DNA of 64,000 nucleotides from Bacteroidota bacterium (lineage in GTDB: Bacteria > Bacteroidota > Bacteroidia > Chitinophagales > Chitinophagaceae), in contig JAFAGI010000011.1 in NCBI GenBank assembly GCA_023422835.1, positions 62,001 to 126,000 on the forward strand. The letters are read 5' to 3'. The notes beneath the pieces were generated by a model. The model saw only the letters and a program-made list of their open reading frames with translations. It made no database searches and had not been told where the DNA came from. This document shows, piece after piece, positions 52,363 through 61,741 of this stretch (within the stretch, counting starts at the first letter, position 1; every line of letters starts with the position of its first letter). The translations under genes and the position numbers were made by a program.

Positions 52363-53799
52363 TTATTTTTTTGATTTTAAGAAGATAAAGCCGCCGATCG
52401 CCAGCGCTGCTACCAGTATTATCCACCACGGAAAGCCAGAAGATGCACTGTTTTCCCCACCTCCGGCTGCATTTTTACTTATTTTTATATTTACTGAAAA
52501 TTGTTCTTTACCGTCGTAGGCATTGTTGTAGGCCTGTGAAATTCCCTCGGCAAGGTATTTAAAGCCGAAAGTCTGGGTTTGTTGTACACTATCCAGCGGG
52601 TCGGCATCGTTAAGGGTAGATGTTTTGCTGATCCAGCCCGGCAGGTTGGCTTTTAGCTTTACGGGTACATCCTGCCTTGGTTTCAGCTCGCTTGTTGCAA
52701 TGGTGTAGATGTGTGTAAAACCTTTAAGGCTTTCATTGGTATCATCGGCTATTTTTTCAATAGATACAATTTCATAGTTTGGAGGCAGTGTATAATTTTT
52801 CGCGTCTGTAATAAAGCTTTCGTCAATCTTTAAAAATTCCAGGTTGGCCACATAAGCGAACTGGAAAATGCCGTCTGTGCCGGCCGCTGCATTTGTCAGG
52901 CTCATGCTGGTAGCGGGTTGTACAATATCAAAATTGCCTTTTTTATGCAGGCGCACCAGCTTGGCTTTGGGTGTGCTTCCGGTAGGTGTGAGCAGGTAGT
53001 AGCTATTTTCGTAACCTGTATAATCTTCAAAATCTGTTTTATCAAGGAAATTATTCAGGCTTTGATTTTTGCCGGTGATCAGTAGATAGTAAGGCCTGCG
53101 CACATCTTTACCGTTGAGGTCAACCACTTTGGGGCGCTGGCTTTCTATAAAATATCTGCCGTTGAAATTAGAATTCATCTTCACGATAATGGAGGAGAAA
53201 TCACCTTTCTTTAATTGCTCTGAAAGGTTCATCACCAGTGAGTTCTTTGCCAGTTCCAGGTATTGTTGTGAGGTGCCCATGCTGTCAGAAAAAATAAAAT
53301 CAGAGATGAGTATATTCACATCCTCGGGGTTTGCAGTCACTGTTTTACGGATGATCTCCGGCATGAAAGAAGTCCTGGTGCCGCAGCCGGAATTTTGAAA
53401 GCTCTGCGGATTCAGGTTCATAAAGAATTGTTGTATGTCAGCAGCAGTTGCTTTTAGTTTCTGCGGGCATATGCTGTTGTTGATGTAATAAATATTCACG
53501 TCTTTGGCAATACCCCTCGATTTAATATCGGTGATGATGCCCAGCACAGCGTTCTTAAAATCTGAGCCGCTGTTTACATAGCCGTTCATGCTGCCGGAGT
53601 TTTCTATATAAATATTAAAATTGGCCTTTGTATGTTTTACCGGCTGCTCTTCAACGGCCTCTTCATTAGCGTTGGCAGAAGGTTCCTGGTCATTGCGGGA
53701 ACCGAAATTACCGCTACCGCTTTTACTTTCACAGGAAAACAAAAACACGCAGGAGAGAAGGATGCTACAGAAATAATTCAACGGGAATTTTATTTGCAT
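52363..53799 (-). CDS. VWA-domain lipoprotein with C-terminal TM
   Basis: A 478-residue protein. The signal ends in a lipobox VFLFSC (Cys23); a Gly/Ser/Asn/Glu-rich linker runs to about 58; a von Willebrand A-like domain begins NFNIYIENSGSMNGYV (61-75). Its MIDAS has Glu66 where Asp is usual (ExSxS). NILISDFIFSDS near 168 gives the later acidic loop. A beta-rich region covers about 260-440 and a TM lies at 455-474 followed by KSKK. So the protein is probably held at the periplasmic side by a lipid at one end and a TM at the other. It is the first gene of the operon. Confidence 0.82.
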   Translation of the reverse strand: MQIKFPLNYFCSILLSCVFLFSCESKSGSGNFGSRNDQEPSANANEEAVEEQPVKHTKANFNIYIENSGSMNGYVNSGSDFKNAVLGIITDIKSRGIAKDVNIYYINNSICPQKLKATAADIQQFFMNLNPQSFQNSGCGTRTSFMPEIIRKTVTANPEDVNILISDFIFSDSMGTSQQYLELAKNSLVMNLSEQLKKGDFSSIIVKMNSNFNGRYFIESQRPKVVDLNGKDVRRPYYLLITGKNQSLNNFLDKTDFEDYTGYENSYYLLTPTGSTPKAKLVRLHKKGNFDIVQPATSMSLTNAAAGTDGIFQFAYVANLEFLKIDESFITDAKNYTLPPNYEIVSIEKIADDTNESLKGFTHIYTIATSELKPRQDVPVKLKANLPGWISKTSTLNDADPLDSVQQTQTFGFKYLAEGISQAYNNAYDGKEQFSVNIKISKNAAGGGENSASSGFPWWIILVAALAIGGFIFLKSKK

Positions 53800-53819
53800 T
53801 CAGTCAATTTTTATCTTTA

Positions 53820-53827
53820 CAAATATA
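53820..53827 (-). promoter_or_regulatory. -7 element of the VWA/tubulin-like operon
   Basis: TATATTTG on the - strand (53827-53820), a match to TAnnTTTG, lies 20 bases before the VWA lipoprotein start. No good -33 TTTG is seen at the ideal distance. Confidence 0.5.
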
Positions 53828-53930
53828 TTTTTATTTTTTGTATTAAATATTGGTTCCCGCTAATTTAACCTTACATACACACAAACCAGCTATTGCGGCA
53901 GGATGTAAAGCCGGGAAGCATTTAAAAGTT

Positions 53931-53938
53931 TATATTTG
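53931..53938 (+). promoter_or_regulatory. -7 element of the mechanosensitive channel gene
   Basis: TATATTTG on the + strand lies 11 bases before the start codon at 53950. The divergent VWA operon has an identical box about 110 bases away on the other strand. No -33 motif is clear. Confidence 0.5.
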
Positions 53939-53949
53939 TTTTCATAATT

Positions 53950-55185
53950 ATGATGAAGGAAATAAGAAATATTACCAGGCAGATCGACGGGTGGATCAGG
54001 GCTTCATTCGCCGACAATATAGAGTTGCATTTACAGATTGCGTACAAGGTGTTGCTGGTGTTGCTTGTGTTCCTGCTCCTTGATTTTATTTTCAATAAAT
54101 TATTCTCTCCTTTTATTAAAAAGTTTACCAAAAGGTCAGACAACAGGTTTTATGAAATAGCACACAGTGAAAGGGTTTTTTCATCGCTTATTAACTGCCT
54201 TTCCATTGGCATCACGTACCTGTCTATTGACTATGTTTTTTTTGAGGTGCATCCTCAGACGCATAACCTGCTTGACCGTATTGCATTTGCAGCATTAGTG
54301 ATCGTGGCCGTAAACCTGTTTTTCAGGGTCTTGAATTCCTTTGAAAAGTATTACCGACTTTCCCTGAACTACAAGGGTACTGCGATGGTAACGGTGTTGC
54401 AGTCTGTAAAATTATTTGCGTATTTCCTGGCTGCCGTTGCGTTGATCATGATTTTATTTGATGTACGGCTGAACACCATCCTCACTACCCTTGGCGCCAC
54501 TACGGCTATATTTGTACTGGTATTTCGCGATACGATCCTCGGCATTATTTCAGGCTTTAACGTGGCTGCATCCAGGACCATTAAAGTGGGAGACTGGATA
54601 TCTATACCCAAATATGACCTGGAAGGTGATGTAACGGAAATAAACCTGCTGACCACGAAAATCACTAATTTCGATAAAACCATTTCAACCATTCCTACCT
54701 ACGACCTCATTACCACCGAAGTAAAAAACATGCAGGTACTGATAGACAGAAATTCACGACGTATCATACGCTCCATTTATTTTAACATCAATTCCTTTAA
54801 ATTTATGGATGAGGAAATGAAAGAAAGATGGATGAAGATAAACCTGATTTCTGAATATCTAAAACTCAAAGAAAACGAGATCAACCAGCAGCGGCTGAAC
54901 ATGCCCAACAATGAAATGCTCATCAATGGCATACAGCTTACCAACATCGGTGTTTTCAGGATCTACATTAAAAAATACCTCGAAAATCATCCTTACATAG
55001 ACCAGGAAAATGTATTGGTAGTGCGCCAGCGCGATATTTCAGCAAAAGGCCTGCCATTGGAAATATACTGTTTCACTACGCTGGGGCGTTTTGCAGAATT
55101 TGAAAATATACAGGCTGATATTTTTGACCACATCATGGTTGCGGCCAGTCATTTCGACCTCGAGATACTGCAAAGCAAAATTTAA
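53950..55185 (+). CDS. Mechanosensitive ion channel, MscS superfamily (YbdG-like)
   Basis: A 411-residue channel of the YbdG type. TM helices occur near 37-57, 75-95, 115-132 and 155-175; the MscS beta domain starts with FRDTILGIISGFNVAASRTIKVGDWISIP (195-223, TM3b pore region plus the sandwich) followed by EGDVTEINLLTTKITNFDKT; the extra C-terminal region (280-411) with FRIYIKKYLENHPYIDQEN and LPLEIYCFTT is that of YbdG (415 residues in E. coli). It releases osmolytes on membrane stretch, weakly in YbdG. It is divergent from the VWA/tubulin-like operon with 150 bases between. Confidence 0.92.
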   Translation: MMKEIRNITRQIDGWIRASFADNIELHLQIAYKVLLVLLVFLLLDFIFNKLFSPFIKKFTKRSDNRFYEIAHSERVFSSLINCLSIGITYLSIDYVFFEVHPQTHNLLDRIAFAALVIVAVNLFFRVLNSFEKYYRLSLNYKGTAMVTVLQSVKLFAYFLAAVALIMILFDVRLNTILTTLGATTAIFVLVFRDTILGIISGFNVAASRTIKVGDWISIPKYDLEGDVTEINLLTTKITNFDKTISTIPTYDLITTEVKNMQVLIDRNSRRIIRSIYFNINSFKFMDEEMKERWMKINLISEYLKLKENEINQQRLNMPNNEMLINGIQLTNIGVFRIYIKKYLENHPYIDQENVLVVRQRDISAKGLPLEIYCFTTLGRFAEFENIQADIFDHIMVAASHFDLEILQSKI

Positions 55186-55227
55186 CTATATACCGTATTG
55201 TTTGCAGAAACATTTGTTTGTTTCGCT

Positions 55228-55235
55228 TATATTTG
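55228..55235 (+). promoter_or_regulatory. -7 element of sucC
   Basis: TATATTTG (TAnnTTTG) ends 21 bases before the sucC ATG. TTTG at 55201-55204 is the nearest upstream -33 candidate, with a spacer of 23 instead of 19. Confidence 0.5.
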
Positions 55236-55256
55236 TCCTGCATTTAAAACTAAAAT

Positions 55257-56468
55257 ATGAATTTACACGAATACCAGGCTAAGGAAATTTTGAAGAATTA
55301 CGGTGTGCCCGTACAGGAAGGCATTGCTGTAGAAACAGTAGAAGAAGCTGTTGATGCTTACAGGAAAATCAAAGAAGATACCAACAGTAAGTTTGCTGTA
55401 ATAAAAGCGCAGATACACGCCGGCGGCCGCGGTAAAGGAAAGATCAAAGGTAGCGAGCAGCGTGGTGTGCAAGTGGTGAAAAGTGAGGAAGAGGCAGCAA
55501 CTGTTGCTAAAAATATCTTGGGCAATACACTGGTTACACTACAAACAGGTGAACCAGGTAAGGTGGTGAATAAATTACTGGTAGCTAAAGATGCCTATTA
55601 CGAAGGTCCTTCCCAAACAAAAGAATATTATTTATCTGTTCTGGTAGACCGTGCCAAAGGTCAGAACGTGATCATGTACAGCACGGAAGGCGGCATGAAT
55701 ATTGAAGAAGTGGCGCACAATACGCCTGATAAAATATTTAAGGAATGGGTACACCCGGGCGGCAAATTATTGCCATACCAGGCCAGGAAAATAGCTTTTA
55801 ACCTGGGGCTTTCAGGCGATGCTTTTAAAAACTGCGTAAAGTTTGTGACTAACCTCTACAGTGCTTTTGCGGAAACAGATGCCAGCATGCTGGAAATAAA
55901 TCCTTTGTTTAAAACTTCAGACGATAAGATTATTGCAGTGGATTGTAAACTGAATATAGATGATAATGCACTGATGCGTCATAAAGATATCGAAGCGCTG
56001 CGCGATATTTCAGAGGAAGACCCTACCGAAGTAGAGGCCGGTAAGTACAACCTGAACTTTGTAAAATTAGATGGTAATGTGGGTTGTATGGTAAATGGCG
56101 CCGGGCTGGCCATGGCTACGATGGACATGATCAAGCTGAGCGGCGGCGATCCGGCCAATTTTCTGGATGTGGGTGGTACAGCCAACGCTGAAACAGTGGA
56201 AGCAGGCTTCAGGATCATCTTAAAAGATCCGAATGTAAAAGCTATACTTATCAATATTTTTGGCGGTATAGTGCGTTGCGACCGCGTTGCAGACGGTGTG
56301 ATTCAGGCATACAGGAAACTGGGCGATATAAATATCCCTATCATTGTACGTTTACAGGGCACCAATGCTGCTGATGCCAAGAAGCTGATCGATGAGAGCG
56401 GGCTGAAAGTGCAGTCAGCCATCTTATTGAGTGAAGCGGCAGAACTAGTGAAGCAAGCTGTAGCTTAA
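55257..56468 (+). CDS. sucC: Succinate-CoA ligase subunit beta
   Basis: A 403-residue beta subunit of succinyl-CoA synthetase (ADP- or GDP-forming), a TCA-cycle enzyme making NTP from succinyl-CoA. Signature blocks: [12 protein letters not shown] at the N-terminus, [15 protein letters not shown] (ATP-grasp), [19 protein letters not shown], GYxxNGAG-type [14 protein letters not shown], and [10 protein letters not shown] at the C-terminal CoA-ligase domain. sucD is not beside it here, unusual for many phyla but common in Bacteroidota. It is 26 bases before the DUF2911 gene. Confidence 0.97.
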   Translation: MNLHEYQAKEILKNYGVPVQEGIAVETVEEAVDAYRKIKEDTNSKFAVIKAQIHAGGRGKGKIKGSEQRGVQVVKSEEEAATVAKNILGNTLVTLQTGEPGKVVNKLLVAKDAYYEGPSQTKEYYLSVLVDRAKGQNVIMYSTEGGMNIEEVAHNTPDKIFKEWVHPGGKLLPYQARKIAFNLGLSGDAFKNCVKFVTNLYSAFAETDASMLEINPLFKTSDDKIIAVDCKLNIDDNALMRHKDIEALRDISEEDPTEVEAGKYNLNFVKLDGNVGCMVNGAGLAMATMDMIKLSGGDPANFLDVGGTANAETVEAGFRIILKDPNVKAILINIFGGIVRCDRVADGVIQAYRKLGDINIPIIVRLQGTNAADAKKLIDESGLKVQSAILLSEAAELVKQAVA

Positions 56469-56494
56469 TTATTCAAAACCAAAATATATAATTT

Positions 56495-57340
56495 ATGAGA
56501 AAATCTTCTGGAATAATGTTTTTTATAGTGGGCATGCTCTTTGTGTGCTCTGCCAACGCGCAGTTGAAAACGCCGCCGGCGAGTTCTTTTCAATCTGTAA
56601 AACAATCCTTTGCCCTGTCGGAGATCAGCGTGGAGTATTCGCGCCCGAATGTGAACAAGCGCACTGTTTACGGGGGGCTGGTACCTTTTGATAAGATATG
56701 GCGCACGGGCGCCAATGCTTCTACGAAGATTACGTTTGGCGAAGATGTAAAGATCAACGGGAAAGACCTTCCGGCCGGAACCTACGCCTTGCTTAGCATA
56801 CCGGGCAGGAACAACTGGGAGTTATTGTTTTATTCCGATACCAGGATCGGCGCTAATGTGGCAGCCTACGATAAATCAAAAGAAGTATTGCGTGTAAATG
56901 CGAAACCGCAAAAGATCAACTGGTTCTTCGAGACTTTTACAGTGCTATTTACTGATATAAAGCCAAACTCCCTGAATGTGGACCTGGTATGGGAAAATAC
57001 CAAAGTATCTTTCAATGTTAGCGCTGAGATCGATGCACGCATCATGGCCGGCATTCAAGATGCTATGAAGGGAGATAAGCCACCTTACTTCCAGGCGGCG
57101 GCCTATTACTACGATAATAATAAAGACCTTTTCAAGGCTTTAAACTGGGTAAATGCCGCTGCTACAGAGAATCCCAATGCGTATTGGATACAGGCTTTAA
57201 AAGCAAAAATAGAATTAAAGAAAGGCGATAAGAAGGCTGCAGCCGTTACCGCGCAAAAAGTGATAGACCTGGCTACAGAAGGTAAAAACAACGACTATGT
57301 TGCTATTGGTAAAGACCTTCTGCAACAGGCAAAGAAATAA
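56495..57340 (+). CDS. DUF2911 domain protein, secreted
   Basis: A 281-residue protein with a signal peptide (to about 22, SANAQ) and a DUF2911 domain (about 35-180: ISVEYSRPNVNKRTVYGGLVPFDKIWRTGANASTKITF, DLPAGTYALLSIPG, WELLFYSD), followed by a helical tail with TPR-like character (200-281: YYYDNNKDLFKALNWVNAAATENPNAYW). This order is common for DUF2911 proteins of Bacteroidota; no function is established. It follows sucC by 26 bases and may share its transcript. A terminator follows. Confidence 0.9.
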   Translation: MRKSSGIMFFIVGMLFVCSANAQLKTPPASSFQSVKQSFALSEISVEYSRPNVNKRTVYGGLVPFDKIWRTGANASTKITFGEDVKINGKDLPAGTYALLSIPGRNNWELLFYSDTRIGANVAAYDKSKEVLRVNAKPQKINWFFETFTVLFTDIKPNSLNVDLVWENTKVSFNVSAEIDARIMAGIQDAMKGDKPPYFQAAAYYYDNNKDLFKALNWVNAAATENPNAYWIQALKAKIELKKGDKKAAAVTAQKVIDLATEGKNNDYVAIGKDLLQQAKK

Positions 57341-57362
57341 ATCCAGGCTTACTTTTAAAACA

Positions 57363-57391
57363 CCCTGTTAATCAGCAACGGGGCGTTTTTG
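57363..57391 (+). terminator. Terminator after the DUF2911 gene
   Basis: Stem CCCTGTT/AACGGGG (one G-T pair) around AATCAGC, then CG and five T. It overlaps the last codons of the convergent symporter gene. Confidence 0.65.
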
Positions 57392-59068
57392 TTTGCGCAG
57401 CAGCCCGATCAGGAAGGCAAGTAATATCACTAAAGCACAACCCGCTAGGTTTAGCCACAGGAAAGCCGCTAACTCCAGCTTCCACGCAATAATGATCGCT
57501 ATTTCGGTAAAAATAGCAGCCCAAAACACTTCCGTACCACCGAGCCTTTTAAAATAAAAGGCAGCGACAAATATGCCGAGAATGGTTCCGTAAAACAGCG
57601 AGCCTAAAATATTTACAGCTTCTATCAGGTTGCCCACTTCACCCGCAAATAAGGCTACCGCAAGGCAAAAGAGGCCCCAGATCACTGTTGCAGACCTTGA
57701 GTAAAACACTTCCTGCTTTTCTGTGGCAGGTTTAGCGGAGAAACGTTTTACAAAATCAATATAGGTAGTGGAAGCTAACGAATTCAAGCCTCCTGCAGTG
57801 CTGCCCATTGCTGCCAGGAAAATAATGGCTATAAGTAAACCAACGAGCCCAACAGGTAAATATTGCATGACAAAGGAAAGAAAAACGTAATTGGTATCAT
57901 TGGTATCCGCCTGCGCATTGTTTAACTTCATTAAAACAGTTGCCTGTTTTTTTATCTCGTTGGTTTGCGCATCTGCCAGGCGCAGTTCTTCTTTCAATAC
58001 CTGCACTTCAGCTACATCTTTGTTTTGGTTAGCAATTACCAATGCTTCCACTTTCTTTTGTTTGGCTGTATGCGCCAGCTCAAACGCCTGCTCTAATTTG
58101 GCATACTGCTGTTGGTAAGAACTGGCTCTGATGGCGTTTACTTCCGTTTTATTGAAAAACAGCGGGGGCGTGTGGAACTGATAAAATGCAAATACCAGAA
58201 GGCCGATGAGTAAAATGCCAAACTGCATAGGAATTTTTACAAGTCCGTTCATAACCAGTCCAAGCCGGCTTTGCCTGATAGATCTTCCTGTAAGGTAGCG
58301 CCCCACCTGTGACTGGTCTGTGCCGAAATAAGATAATTGCAGGAAAAACCCACCGATAATACCGCTCCACACATTGTACCTGTCATTAAGGTCAAGCTCA
58401 AAACTGATCGCATTGGCCTTACCCATTTTTCCTGCAATATGCAGTGCATCGCCAAAGCCTACGTTTGCAGGTAAAAGTTTTACCACCATTACGCCCGCCA
58501 TTATCAACCCGGAAAATATAATGATCATCTGCAGCAGCTGCGTATAAGATACTGCTTTGGTGCCGCCGTACACCGTATAAAAAATCACAACCGCGCTGAT
58601 GGCAATGGTGGTGTAAGTAATATCTATATTCAATAGGGTAGATAAAACTATGGATGGCGCATAAATAGTGATCCCTGTAGAAATGCCGCGCTGCACTAAA
58701 AACAAAAATGCCGTAAGGCTCCTGGTTTTTAGATCAAACCTTTTTTCCAAATATTCATATGCTGTGTAAACATTCAGCTTATGAAAGATAGGTACAAAGG
58801 TTACACACAATACGATCATTGCCAGCGGTAGGCCGAAATAAAACTGGATAAAGCGCATGCCGTCTGAGAATGCCTGGCCCGGCGCAGAAAGAAAAGTTAT
58901 AGCGCTTGCCTGGGTTGCCATCACTGACAAACCCACATGATACCAGGGCAGTTGCCGGTCGGCAAGCAGGTAGCCGCTGATGTTGCGCATGTTCCGGCTT
59001 TTCCAGATGCCGTATAATACAATAGCGGTGAGGGTTACAATAAGCACCAGCCAGTTTATCCATCCCAT
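57368..59068 (-). CDS. Sodium:solute symporter (SSS family)
   Basis: A 566-residue integral membrane transporter of the LeuT-fold SSS family with about 13 TM helices. Signature stretches: GYLLADRQLPWYHVGLSVMATQASAITFL, SFELDLNDRYNVWSGIIGGFFLQLSYFGTDQSQVGRYL, and GSTAGGLNSLASTTYIDF. Between TM7 and TM8 there is a hydrophilic insertion of about 90 residues (303-393) with strong heptad character (YAKLEQAFELAHTAKQKKVEA, VLKEELRLADAQTNEIKKQA), presumably periplasmic. The substrate is unknown; relatives take sugars, sialic acid or amino acids. Its start is coupled to the stop of the 40-residue membrane peptide. Position after PIG-L suggests uptake of a deacetylation product or related sugar. Confidence 0.9.
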   Translation of the reverse strand: MGWINWLVLIVTLTAIVLYGIWKSRNMRNISGYLLADRQLPWYHVGLSVMATQASAITFLSAPGQAFSDGMRFIQFYFGLPLAMIVLCVTFVPIFHKLNVYTAYEYLEKRFDLKTRSLTAFLFLVQRGISTGITIYAPSIVLSTLLNIDITYTTIAISAVVIFYTVYGGTKAVSYTQLLQMIIIFSGLIMAGVMVVKLLPANVGFGDALHIAGKMGKANAISFELDLNDRYNVWSGIIGGFFLQLSYFGTDQSQVGRYLTGRSIRQSRLGLVMNGLVKIPMQFGILLIGLLVFAFYQFHTPPLFFNKTEVNAIRASSYQQQYAKLEQAFELAHTAKQKKVEALVIANQNKDVAEVQVLKEELRLADAQTNEIKKQATVLMKLNNAQADTNDTNYVFLSFVMQYLPVGLVGLLIAIIFLAAMGSTAGGLNSLASTTYIDFVKRFSAKPATEKQEVFYSRSATVIWGLFCLAVALFAGEVGNLIEAVNILGSLFYGTILGIFVAAFYFKRLGGTEVFWAAIFTEIAIIIAWKLELAAFLWLNLAGCALVILLAFLIGLLRKQKRPVAD

Positions 59069-59190
59069 CAGCTAAAATGTTCTGTAAAAAAATAAAGCAA
59101 TACAATAACCGCTGCAAGCGTTGCCACGACTAAGAGGTAAACATATTTCCACGAACCTGATGCCGGCGTTTTCTTGTTGTGGTCATGCAT
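59068..59190 (-). CDS. Small membrane peptide (40 residues)
   Basis: A 40-residue ORF reading MHDHNKKTPASGSWKYVYLL then VVATLAAVIVLLYFFTEHFS. It is one TM (about 17-35) with a charged N-terminus. Its stop codon overlaps the symporter start (TGATG), and it begins 36 bases after the PIG-L gene, so it lies inside the PIG-L-SSS transcript. The N-in, C-out orientation suggested by charge would fit a small subunit or assembly helper of the symporter; that is inference. I do not know a named family for it. Confidence 0.7.
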   Translation of the reverse strand: MHDHNKKTPASGSWKYVYLLVVATLAAVIVLLYFFTEHFS

Positions 59191-59226
59191 GTGTGGTATA
59201 TTTTAATTTTAAAAACAATTTGCCAT

Positions 59227-61741
59227 CTATCTTTTCGGTATACTCAGTAAATTTACAAACAGTTTAAATGCTCCTTGGTTGGCGGCAGGCAATTGCCTGA
59301 AGAAGGCTAATCCCGTATATACAAAGTTGCCTTTGCCATACTCGGCAACAATAATGCTGCCGTTTTCAGGAGCTTCATCTTTATCGTGCATAGACAAAAC
59401 CGTCCGGTAATTTGCATGCATATCCTCTACAAAATATACCCCTCTTTCCTGTACCCAGCCTGCAAAATCCTGTTCGGATATTTTATTGGGATAATTTAAA
59501 ATGCTGTGCCCCGGGTTAGTGAAAGTTACTTTGGCATGCTCATCCGTAACACGGTTTCTGGATATGGTAAACGGGTAGGGACCAATCTTTGCCCGCAAAG
59601 GCCCAATTCCTGAGTTGGTGTTGTACTGCACTACCAGGTTGCCGCCGTTCTTTACATATTCCATCAGCTTATTATGATATTGATTCAGTTGCTCATTGAT
59701 GTTGTAGGCACGCACGCCTGTTACTATTGCATCCAACGCGGAAAGATCTTTTTCTGCCAATTGCTGGTTGTCTAAAACAGTTACGCGATAACCCGCCTGT
59801 GCGAGCAGCGCGGCAACCTCATCGCCTGCGCCGGGTATATAGCCGATGTGCATGCCGGTGGTTTTCAGGTGAAAGCGCGCCAGCTTTACGGTAGCATCTT
59901 CCAGCATAAACTGTGGCGGTATATGCTCGTAGTGTATTCTTTTGATTTGCCTGTTGAAGCTTTTCCCACCTGCCACTGCCGACACTTCCATGGCCGCTTC
60001 GCCTTGGAGGGAGGCAGGATGTACCATTATTTCAAACATTTTTTCATCACCTTTTTTGTTAAGTGTAAATGTTGAATCGCTAAAAAATGCTTTCCAACCG
60101 GCGGGTATTTTAACGGATAATTTCCCGCTTACGTTTGCCTTATTAGCTTTTACAGTTACTTCTGTCTTCTGCGGTTGTTCGCTGGTGAATAACAATAGTT
60201 CTTTGCTGAGGTTCACGGTAACGTCGGGCAATATCTCCAGCGGGCAATATCTCCAGCGGGCGGTATACTTCTCCACGCACAGGATCTACATATTTATACA
60301 ATACCGGTTTTGCTATATCGAAAGGCACCCCTTTGATGCTGGTGTGGAAGATCATCATCAGTTCAGGACTTTTTTCCGGCATGCCCAATAATGCAAGATC
60401 ATCTACCCGGAACAGATTGTTTTTTACCGGATGCTTCAGCCAATAAGGTTCGCTGGTAGATATCTGCATTCCATAAGCAGGCAGCTCGCTTAACCGCATG
60501 GAGTCTTTGCGCGTAAAGACCTCATTATTTTTTAAATTGTAAAGAATTTTGGAGGTATCTTCTTCGGTAAGCTGCACCGACACATGGTTGTGTGCTAATA
60601 TCTTTATTTCTGTTTCAAAATCTTCGTATATGGTCACAATGGAGTCTTTGGCAACCACCTCCATCCATACGCCTGCACAGGCTACGATCAGGTTTTGTAC
60701 ATCCTGTAGTTTGCTCTGTTTCCATGTGAGCAATTCACGATCGCCGGTATTTACAGCCTTTAATTTCCGGTAAATATGCAGTAAAGCATCCACACTTTTT
60801 TGCGGGGCCAGCACATCAAAATGCATGACGGCTGAGTCTATCAGTTTGTTTAGCTCACCGGTGTGTAAAAAAGGATTCCAGTCAAGCTGCAAATTTTCAA
60901 AAATATCTTTATGAACAATATCGCCTTTAATTTGTTTAAAGTATTCAATACCTGTACCACGTGTGCTTGCAGAGCCAAATCCCTGGCTCTTGTGCATGGA
61001 ACGGCTTTCAGCCGCTATTTCGCCATAATATTTTCCCAGTAAAGGATTGAAAATGCCCACATCCAGTTTCAACTGGTCTGCCGACGTAGTATTTCTGCCC
61101 CCGAAATTAAATGTGTTCCAAAACAATCTTTTGGTTTTCCAGGGCTGTACGTATTTTAGTTGCCATTGAAATCGGCCGGGATCTGCTGCTGCCTCAAAAG
61201 CCTCTTCGGCCAGTATTGCTGAAGCTGTGTGGTGTCCGTGGCCGCCTTCGCCGGTTGTAGGGAAGCGCGTAATGATCACATCGGGTTGAAAGCTTCTAAT
61301 CACCCACACCACATCTGACAACACGCTGTCTTTATGCCACTGTTCAAAAGTTTCTGCTGCTGTTTTGGAAAATCCGAAGTCAACTGCACGTGTAAAGTAT
61401 TGTGAAGCGCCGTCAATTCTCCTTGCAGCCAGCAGTTCCTGTGTGCGTATGACTCCCAGCGCGGCACCCTGTTCCTTGCCGATCAGGTTTTGGCCACCGT
61501 CGCCGCGGGTGAGCGAGAGGTAGGCCGTGCGCAGCTTCCTTTCGTTTGCCAGGTAAGCGAGTAGCCTGGTATTCTCATCATCGGGATGCGCTGCAATATA
61601 CAGTACGGCGCCAACGGTTTTTAATTTCTGCATATCGTGCAATATCGATGCAGAACCATAGTGTACATGGGTTGCCTGTGCGTATGCATGTTGAATGAAC
61701 AAAACGGAAATAAAGAGGAATAAAGTTCTGACCATACTCAA
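59227..61741 (-). pseudogene. PIG-L family deacetylase, frameshifted by a 16-bp duplication
   Basis: One long gene in two frames. The first frame (61741 to a stop at 60143) has a signal peptide, the catalytic PIG-L motif HPDDE (residues 52-56, AAHPDDENTRLLAY) and the zinc-binding HxxH in GEGGHGHHTA (168-171), and reads correctly to GEVYRPLEILP near residue 500. It is then thrown out of frame by a 16-base tandem duplication. The second frame continues PLEILPDVTVNLSKELLL to 59227, giving the C-terminal half, with a GATase1-like domain (VTVLDNQQLAEKDLSALDAIVTGVRAYNI). Without the extra copy the gene would be exactly 833 codons, a normal length for this Bacteroidota family. It heads the PIG-L/peptide/symporter unit. 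A sequencing error remains possible. Confidence 0.88.
60225..60256. repeat. 16-bp tandem duplication inside the PIG-L gene
   Basis: CGGGCAATATCTCCAG occurs at 60225-60240 and again at 60241-60256, followed by CGGG. One copy restores the frame; two copies add 16 bases (16 mod 3 = 1) and break the gene. Confidence 0.97.
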
